From the NCBI GenBank assembly GCA_018829425.1, contig JAHJUA010000083.1, positions 1 through 8,531 on the forward strand: 8,531 nt of DNA, read 5' to 3'. Source of the DNA: Nanobdellota archaeon (GTDB taxonomy: Archaea; Nanobdellota; Nanobdellia; Pacearchaeales; GW2011-AR1). The notes beneath the pieces are model-generated. The model did not search any database and was not told where the DNA came from. It worked only from the letters and a program-made list of their open reading frames with translations. Positions 4,734 through 8,531 of the stretch are shown one piece after another (position 1 is the stretch's first letter; every line of letters begins with the position of its first letter). The position numbers and the translations under genes are program-made.

Positions 4734-4913
4734 ATGAAAATACAAAAAAGATTTATAAGAAAACACAATGATAAAGATTATTATAAATTTGTTGTGAACA
4801 TTCCTCCGATGGTTCTCAAAGAAGCCGGACTAAAATACGACGAAGAAATTGAAATAAAGTCAGAGAAAGGAAAGATTGTGTTGAAGAAGAAGGTTAGGGA
4901 TAAAAGTTGTTGA
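4734..4913 (+). CDS. AbrB/MazE-fold putative DNA-binding protein
   Basis: A 59-residue basic protein. Residues 16-52 match the swapped-hairpin AbrB pattern: 'YYKFVVNIPPMVLKEAGL' gives strand, Ile-Pro-Pro loop and helix, then 'DEEIEIKSEKGKIVLKKK' gives the closing beta-hairpin. Such proteins are small dimeric transcription regulators or antitoxins that bind toxin through a C-terminal tail. The tail here is only about seven residues, so a regulator role is more likely. The start is supported by the TATA box at 4704-4713. It diverges from the other AbrB-like gene and converges on the HNH endonuclease gene 34 bases away. No toxin gene accompanies it. Confidence 0.75.
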   Translation: MKIQKRFIRKHNDKDYYKFVVNIPPMVLKEAGLKYDEEIEIKSEKGKIVLKKKVRDKSC

Positions 4914-4947
4914 TAGTGTTGTTGTTGAGAGGGGGAAGTGTGGGGGA

Positions 4948-5541
4948 TTATTTTTCCCAGACTATGTGCCCATTAATATTATTCTTATCATAGACCTTTA
5001 AGACATCTTCACAAAATTTCATTAATTCCTTATCTTTATTCTTCTTTGCTAAATCGTATAGTCTAATAAACATCCTCTTTCCCGTTTCCGTTTGTTTATA
5101 ATATTTTTTCTGAAAATTATGTTGAGCACACAAAGTCTGGCCATTTTCAATTTCTGCTTTTCCACCTAATTCCTTCGGCTTGATATGATCAGCATGGATC
5201 TCAACTCCGTCGGCAATACCTTCCCCACAAATAACACATCGATAGTTATCTCTCTCAAAGATTTCTTTCTTCTGAGTCGAAATGAAATCTTCTAACTCTC
5301 TTTTCTTTATAAAATCTGGATCATACTTGTAAACTCCCTTAGAAATCTTTATTAGTTGTCCTTGCTGAGAGAGTTTTCTTATTGCTCTATCAGGATCTCT
5401 GAAAACATTTCCCGTTCTTTTTTTATATTCATTAACGGCCCAATCAACAATCTCTGGATGTTTAATTTCCCTTCCGGGATTTTTCTTAAAATATTCTAAG
5501 AGGAGGTTTGATTGATTTGCTTCTTCTGGATTTTTTGACAT
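4948..5541 (-). CDS. HNH-type restriction endonuclease
   Basis: A 197-residue protein with two parts. Residues 12-76 look like a winged helix (LLLEYFKKNPGREIKHPEIV, then RKLSQQGQLIKISKGVYKY), probably for DNA binding or specificity. Residues 92-150 are an HNH nuclease: zinc ligands C102-x2-C105 and C138-x2-H141, the catalytic His pair in 'EIHADHI' (His116 and His119), and Asn133 in the following loop. Its gene starts inside the 3' end of the methyltransferase gene (46-base overlap), and 'AGAGGTT' lies nine bases before its ATG as a Shine-Dalgarno-like site. The tight pairing with a modification enzyme supports the type II restriction role. Recognition site cannot be read from the sequence. 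Confidence 0.88.
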   Translation of the reverse strand: MSKNPEEANQSNLLLEYFKKNPGREIKHPEIVDWAVNEYKKRTGNVFRDPDRAIRKLSQQGQLIKISKGVYKYDPDFIKKRELEDFISTQKKEIFERDNYRCVICGEGIADGVEIHADHIKPKELGGKAEIENGQTLCAQHNFQKKYYKQTETGKRMFIRLYDLAKKNKDKELMKFCEDVLKVYDKNNINGHIVWEK

Positions 5542-6350
5542 TCTTTATTAACCTCTATAAGAATAGAGGCAGATTCATTATTTAATATTTTTGTTTCTTC
5601 GAGTATTCTTTTTTTTGCAATCTCACAATATTCTTTATCAACTTCAACCCCAATTCCTTTCCTATTATTGTTTACAGCGGCCATAATTGTTGACCCGCTT
5701 CCCAAAAAAGGATCTAAAACAACATCGCCTACAAAACTAAATAACTTTATACATCTTCTCGGCAATTCGACAGGAAATGCAGCAGGATGTCCGCCTGCTC
5801 CTTTTTTATTTTGTCCCGGAAAATTCCACAATCCATTAGTCCATTCCATAAACTCCTCTCTGGTTATATCTGACTGCTTCTTCTCATCCTTTTTCCATCG
5901 CGTTTTATACAGAACTATTATTAATTCAACAGGTGCAATTACATAAGGTGCGGAAGCACTAAGCCAAGAACCCCATGCTGTTCTTCGAGATATGTTTCCC
6001 TCATTCCAAATTATGGTAGAATGATAATTAAATCCTATTTTTTTCGCTATTGTTGTTATGTCTGCCCCAACGCTTTGTTGTCCACCCTTGTTTTTATCTA
6101 GGGGGATGTTTAAACATAACCTTCCATCTTCTTTTAACCATTCGAAACATCTTGATAGCCATTTATGACTAAATTTAAGATAGTCTTCATAACTGATCTG
6201 ATCATTATGGGAATTGTACTTGATATCAAGATTATAAGGGGGAGATGTGACAATTAAATCGACACTTTCTTTTGATATTTCATCCGTTAAGAAGATATCA
6301 TTATTGATGATCTTAAACTTCTCGTGATTTAAGAAAATTTTCCCTCCCAT
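5496..6350 (-). CDS. Type II DNA methyltransferase, beta class (N4-cytosine or N6-adenine)
   Basis: A 284-residue methyltransferase that transfers a methyl group from S-adenosylmethionine to an exocyclic base amine. Catalytic motif IV 'TSPPYNL' (35-41) precedes the cofactor motif 'DPFLGSGST' (213-221), with 'HPAAFPVELP' (188-197) as motif X. That order defines the beta class, and the recognition region lies between, about 85-185. The SPPY form is frequent in N4-cytosine enzymes but does not settle the base. I place the start at 6350, not at the upstream in-frame ATG at 6410. A TATA box lies 25 bases before 6350, and the 20 extra residues would be read from promoter DNA. It protects host DNA from the overlapping HNH endonuclease. 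Confidence 0.92.
   Translation of the reverse strand: MGGKIFLNHEKFKIINNDIFLTDEISKESVDLIVTSPPYNLDIKYNSHNDQISYEDYLKFSHKWLSRCFEWLKEDGRLCLNIPLDKNKGGQQSVGADITTIAKKIGFNYHSTIIWNEGNISRRTAWGSWLSASAPYVIAPVELIIVLYKTRWKKDEKKQSDITREEFMEWTNGLWNFPGQNKKGAGGHPAAFPVELPRRCIKLFSFVGDVVLDPFLGSGSTIMAAVNNNRKGIGVEVDKEYCEIAKKRILEETKILNNESASILIEVNKECQKIQKKQINQTSS
5550..5556 (-). promoter_or_regulatory. Shine-Dalgarno-like site of the HNH endonuclease gene
   Basis: On the minus strand this reads AGAGGTT, about nine bases before the ATG at 5541, within the methyltransferase coding sequence. It allows separate translation of the second gene on an otherwise leaderless transcript and supports the chosen start. Confidence 0.5.
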
Positions 6351-6369
6351 AATATAAAAAAAGTTATCT

Positions 6370-6381
6370 CCTATATAAAGA
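6370..6381 (-). promoter_or_regulatory. TATA box of the restriction-modification operon
   Basis: On the minus strand this reads TCTTTATATAGG and is centred about 25 bases before the ATG at 6350. It decides the methyltransferase start and lies just after the cyclophilin remnant. Confidence 0.6.
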
Positions 6382-6399
6382 TATTGAACATCTCTGAAG

Positions 6400-6507
6400 T
6401 TAAAGAACACTATCCCTCAAAATCAGAACATCCTCAAGGGGCTTATCATTCCCGTCCGTTGCGACCTTTGCAATAGAATCCACGACATCCACAGCGTCGA
6501 TGATAAT
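6400..6507 (-). pseudogene. Cyclophilin-type PPIase remnant, C-terminal end only
   Basis: Between the restriction-modification promoter and the PD-(D/E)XK gene, one minus-strand frame encodes a peptide that ends like a cyclophilin: '[13 protein letters not shown]' then 'GNDKPLEDV', finishing at TAA. Aligned without gaps over the last 30 residues with the intact cyclophilin gene at the right edge, I count 18 identities, and both stop at the same column. Upstream similarity is lost near 6498-6507, and the frame meets a stop at 6529-6531, so it cannot encode the fold or its active site. It is best read as a decayed fragment of a second cyclophilin gene, truncated by rearrangement next to the nuclease gene. 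Confidence 0.8.
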
Positions 6508-6518
6508 TTTAAGTTTAT

Positions 6519-7166
6519 CTATCGTCCCTCACACCACTCACACCCTTCCTCTGGACAATCCCCCTCCAACATCTTCAAGGCCTTCTTCCAAACCTTCTCT
6601 GCACTCTCAACATCAACATCCATCTTGACAAGCTCTGTGTCAAAAATAATCTCTCCGGTTTCTGTGACTTCTTTCGGCACATAAAACAACAAGAAGAAAT
6701 AATCTTCTGTTTCATATCCGTTCTTCCGTAATAAGAAATTGTATATGTTTTGTTGTTGCCTGTAATGCTCTGCCGTGTCTTCTTTCAGCGCATATCCTCT
6801 TGTTTTATAATCAAGAACAATAAGTTTCTTTCCTTTCACAAGAATGTTATCGACTGCCCCGTGCAGTTCGTTTCCTTTTTTATCTGTCCAGGAAATTCCC
6901 TTGAAATTGCTCTGCCAGATTTTCAATTTTTCTTTATCAGTAAATAATTTCATTCCCTTGCATTCTCCATTCTCGCATATCTCAGGAGGCAGTTTCCCCT
7001 GCTCCATGAACTTTCCAAAATGGGTTTTTAGAATTCTATCCATTCCAGAGGGCAAACTCGGAAAAATCCCTGCAGGCCTTTTCCATACTTTATGCTGTGC
7101 CAGCCAGAAACATCTCGGGCATTCTTTCATAAGATTTAATGCTGAGGGTGATAATTTATATGCCAT
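6519..7166 (-). CDS. Cas4-like PD-(D/E)XK nuclease with cysteine cluster
   Basis: A 215-residue RecB/Cas4-type nuclease. It opens with 'LSPSALNLMKECPRCFWL' (5-22), giving Cys16 and Cys19. His49 is in a helix, Asp106 is in 'GAVDNILV', and 'LDYKTRG' (118-124) supplies Asp119 and Lys121 of the D-x-K core. 'QQNIY' (138-142) is the Q-x3-Y motif. It closes with Cys204, Cys209 and Cys212. The N- plus C-terminal cysteines match the [4Fe-4S] site of Cas4/AddB-like nucleases. All metal-site residues are present. Such enzymes are DNA exonucleases used in CRISPR adaptation, repair or viral replication, but no cas gene or CRISPR array is in this window. The TATA box at 7187-7196 supports this start. Confidence 0.88.
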   Translation of the reverse strand: MAYKLSPSALNLMKECPRCFWLAQHKVWKRPAGIFPSLPSGMDRILKTHFGKFMEQGKLPPEICENGECKGMKLFTDKEKLKIWQSNFKGISWTDKKGNELHGAVDNILVKGKKLIVLDYKTRGYALKEDTAEHYRQQQNIYNFLLRKNGYETEDYFFLLFYVPKEVTETGEIIFDTELVKMDVDVESAEKVWKKALKMLEGDCPEEGCEWCEGR

Positions 7167-7186
7167 AAATCATACAGAAATCCCTC

Positions 7187-7196
7187 CTTTATACGT
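7187..7196 (-). promoter_or_regulatory. TATA box of the Cas4-like nuclease gene
   Basis: On the minus strand this reads CGTATAAAGG and is centred about 25 bases before the ATG at 7166. Confidence 0.55.
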
Positions 7197-7226
7197 TTTT
7201 CGTTATAGGATACTCGGTTTCCTCCA

Positions 7227-7273
7227 CGCTCGCCCCTTCGGGCTCGCATACTTATAAGTTGGACAGCGACGGG
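7227..7273 (-). repeat. Interspersed repeat, copy 2 (long form)
   Basis: The + strand reads CGCTCGCCCCTTCGGGCTCGC, then ATACTTATAAGTTGG, then ACAGCGACGGG (joined without gaps). The first part holds a GCCC/GGGC mini-hairpin between two CGCTCGC-like units, and ACTTATAAGT is a perfect 10-base palindrome. It lies between the nuclease promoter and the end of the 7301-7908 toxin-antitoxin operon, in the same orientation as the copies at 1053-1085 and 8009-8053. Confidence 0.65.
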
Positions 7274-7300
7274 TTTTTGTGGGAGTAGAAACTTTCCAGA

Positions 7301-7651
7301 TTAATAATGGCCCTTTTTCTCGTAATTTTTATGCTCCTCTTCGACTTCTAAGATAATTTGCAGAATCTTCATCTGACCCCCAGAAACATTTGTGTAAAAT
7401 CCTCTTGAACCCTTAGTTAATTTGATCATAAAGAGATTTGTTATACCATATTTCTCTGAGTAATAATTATAAATCGGGAGCTTTTTTGAGATTGGTAAAC
7501 CTGTTCTTTTTTCTTTTAAGAATTCGATGGCCTTAAGTATTAGAGAATAGAGTTTTTCGTTTGTTTTGTTTCCATTGAGCAATTCTGATTCAATTTCGGT
7601 CTTGACCTTGAATAGTTCGGGGGATAATTGAACCACGAATCCTTTTTCCAT
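7301..7651 (-). CDS. RelE/ParE-like toxin of a two-gene toxin-antitoxin operon
   Basis: A 116-residue basic protein. Residues 1-55 are mostly helical, and the C-terminal half follows a RelE-like beta-sheet pattern: 'YGITNLFMIKLTKGSRGFYTNV' at 68-89 (strand, then Arg83 and Tyr86 where the family has 'W-R-L-I-Y-T'), 'MKILQIILEV' (94-103), and the ending 'HKNYEKKGHY' (107-116). RelE-fold proteins ending 'H-K-x-Y-E-x-x' are usually mRNA-cleaving toxins. Its ATG shares one base with the TGA of the upstream winged-helix gene (TGATG), with AAGGAG 13 bases before the ATG. Pairing with a winged-helix protein rather than a ribbon-helix-helix or AbrB antitoxin is the unusual part. Activity is inferred. 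Confidence 0.7.
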   Translation of the reverse strand: MEKGFVVQLSPELFKVKTEIESELLNGNKTNEKLYSLILKAIEFLKEKRTGLPISKKLPIYNYYSEKYGITNLFMIKLTKGSRGFYTNVSGGQMKILQIILEVEEEHKNYEKKGHY

Positions 7652-7908
7652 CAGACACTAACGGCTCCTTGAATTAGTTCGTTCAGTTTTTTATTATTTG
7701 GGAATATCCAGATTATTTTATCCTCTTCAAACATAATCTTATTTGATTTTTCCAAGTAATCTAAGATAAGTTTAAAGGTTTGGTATTGCATTTTTTTGGG
7801 GATTGAGTTCCATAATTGCATTCTTGTTGGATAGTCCTTTCTAGTTATGATAGATTTTTCTACCATTAGTATTGAATCCAGTCTTGGATAGTGCAGTATA
7901 TTTTTCAT
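7651..7908 (-). CDS. Winged-helix putative antitoxin/regulator of the RelE-like toxin operon
   Basis: An 85-residue protein. 'HYPRLDSILMVEKSI' (6-20) opens a compact winged-helix-like domain: helix 1 (12-20), 'YPTRMQLWNSIPKKMQYQTFKLILDYLEKSNKIM' (26-59) as helices 2 and 3, and 'EEDKIIWIF' (61-69) as the wing. I recall similar 'HYPRLD...MVE' proteins as common in DPANN genomes, but cannot check. It is the first gene of the operon and overlaps the RelE-like gene by one base, so an antitoxin and autorepressor role is the natural reading, though unproven. The TATA box at 7931-7938 supports the start at 7908. Confidence 0.7.
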   Translation of the reverse strand: MKNILHYPRLDSILMVEKSIITRKDYPTRMQLWNSIPKKMQYQTFKLILDYLEKSNKIMFEEDKIIWIFPNNKKLNELIQGAVSV

Positions 7909-7930
7909 TATATAGACTTATACAACTGTG

Positions 7931-7938
7931 TTTTTAAG
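7931..7938 (-). promoter_or_regulatory. TATA box of the winged-helix/RelE operon
   Basis: On the minus strand this reads CTTAAAAA and is centred about 26 bases before the ATG at 7908. The rest of the 7909-8153 gap holds repeat copy 3 and AT-rich DNA, and no gene I can support. Confidence 0.5.
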
Positions 7939-8008
7939 TCTTTTGTAAGGATCTTCTTTTTCCGTCGGAGAATCGTAATATTTTAAGACGAAAGAAAAGG
8001 ATGTAGAA

Positions 8009-8053
8009 CGCTCGCCCTACGGGCTCGCACATGATAAGTTAAACAACTACGAG
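8009..8053 (-). repeat. Interspersed repeat, copy 3 (long form)
   Basis: The + strand reads CGCTCGCCCTACGGGCTCGC, then ACATGATAAGTTAA, then ACAACTACGAG (joined without gaps). The GCCC/GGGC mini-hairpin is kept although the bases between its arms differ from copy 2 (TAC here, CTTC there), which suggests the pairing itself is preserved. It lies upstream of the winged-helix/RelE operon and, with copy 2, flanks it as direct repeats. Confidence 0.65.
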
Positions 8054-8153
8054 AACATTATTTTAATTTTTTCGCTTCATAATTTTATAACGAAAAATCT
8101 GGCGGAGCCGATTTTGAAGTTAGTATAAATCGCGGAGTGAAACGGAGCGTGAC

Positions 8154-8531
8154 CTATAGAATACTTGCACTAATTATCTTAACTTCTTCAACGGGCCGAC
8201 TTTGAGAATCCGTCGCGACTTTCGCAATGGAATCCACGACATCCATGCCCTCAACGACCTTGCCAAAAACGGGATGCTTGCCGTCGAGATAATTATTATT
8301 AACTAAGTTTATGAAAAACTGGGAGCCGCCTGTGTTTGGTCCTGCGTTCGCCATTGAAATTGTTCCCCTATCATTTTTATCTAAATCACCTTCGGTAAAT
8401 TCGTCTTGTATATTGTAACCCGGACCGCCTTCGCCTGTTCCTTGCGGGTCGCCGCCTTGAATCATAAAGCCGTCAATGATTCTGTGGAAAATAACGCCGT
8501 CGTAAAATCCTTGCTCAACTAATTTTTGAAA
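8154..8531 (-). CDS. Cyclophilin-type peptidyl-prolyl cis-trans isomerase (partial, 5' end outside window)
   Basis: The last 125 codons of a cyclophilin; the frame stays open to the right edge, so the start is beyond 8531. Cyclophilins isomerise X-Pro bonds and assist folding. The visible part includes '[24 protein letters not shown]', the classic active-site block (the catalytic Arg is the R of FHRI), then '[15 protein letters not shown]' and '[19 protein letters not shown]', and the C-terminal strand ending at TAG. Key residues Arg, Phe, Met, Gln, Asn, Phe and His of the pocket are all present in their usual order. An internal Met (8463-8465) is not the start, because the essential Arg precedes it. 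A related truncated copy lies at 6400-6507. Confidence 0.95.
   Translation of the reverse strand, partial: FQKLVEQGFYDGVIFHRIIDGFMIQGGDPQGTGEGGPGYNIQDEFTEGDLDKNDRGTISMANAGPNTGGSQFFINLVNNNYLDGKHPVFGKVVEGMDVVDSIAKVATDSQSRPVEEVKIISASIL

Noticed and set aside
5668..5946. Plus-strand frame inside the methyltransferase gene
   Set aside because: Lies opposite motif I and the conserved core of the methyltransferase.
6400..6531. C-terminal extension of the PD-(D/E)XK nuclease by frameshift into the cyclophilin-like frame
   Set aside because: The nuclease already ends naturally after its final cysteine cluster, and the cyclophilin-like frame matches a different family.
6750..7257. Two plus-strand frames opposite the Cas4-like nuclease gene
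   Set aside because: Antisense to conserved nuclease motifs; the longer one also runs through the interspersed repeat.
1053..8053. CRISPR array made of the three related repeats
   Set aside because: Copies are kilobases apart, vary in length and have no regular spacers.
8154..8465. Complete short cyclophilin starting at the ATG at 8463-8465
   Set aside because: The frame continues upstream to the window edge and contains the essential FHRI segment, so the gene is partial and its start lies outside.
1..8531. tRNA, rRNA or other structured RNA genes
   Set aside because: No tRNA TPsiC/acceptor pattern, rRNA-like GC-rich block or convincing riboswitch was found on either strand by reading; only short hairpins were seen.

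Overview
This window looks like part of a small, AT-rich archaeal genome, most likely a DPANN lineage of the Pacearchaeota/Woesearchaeota kind. Lineage is inferred from gene types and promoter style; no rRNA or tRNA is present to confirm it. The strongest clue is promoter layout. At twelve gene or operon starts an archaeal TATA-like box is centred about 24-26 bases before the ATG, so most first genes should be leaderless. A Shine-Dalgarno-like sequence appears only before internal operon genes.

Layout. (1) 1-1450: a convergent toxin-antitoxin pair (antitoxin 173-346 +, RelE-like toxin 343-600 -), a small two-helix membrane protein (699-974 +) and a solitary HicB-like protein (1192-1449 +). 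(2) 1438-2238 (-): an operon of a DUF5678-like protein, a retropepsin-like aspartic protease and a probable 56-residue protein whose TTG start overlaps the protease stop as TTGA. Its promoter diverges from that of radC (2331-3005 +). (3) 3161-4913: a coiled-coil protein, then an AbrB-like small protein plus a Bro-N/DinD-like protein in one operon, divergent from a second AbrB-fold gene (4734-4913 +). (4) 4948-6350 (-): a type II restriction-modification cassette, with a beta-class DNA methyltransferase overlapping an HNH endonuclease. (5) 6400-6507 (-): a remnant of a cyclophilin C-terminus, abutting a Cas4-like PD-(D/E)XK nuclease gene (6519-7166 -). (6) 7301-7908 (-): a winged-helix/RelE-like toxin-antitoxin operon. 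(7) 8154-8531 (-): the 3' part of an intact cyclophilin gene, cut by the window edge.

Read together, this is an accessory, defence-rich segment: a complete restriction-modification system, two probable toxin-antitoxin pairs, an orphan HicB, a Bro-N/DinD-like protein with a small putative regulator, RadC and a Cas4-like nuclease without CRISPR. A short interspersed repeat occurs three times in intergenic DNA in the same orientation. Two copies flank the 7301-7908 toxin-antitoxin operon, and the cyclophilin fragment marks another rearrangement point. Three genes shorter than 60 codons (173-346, 1438-1608, 4734-4913) would be missed by a length cut-off but fit their context well.
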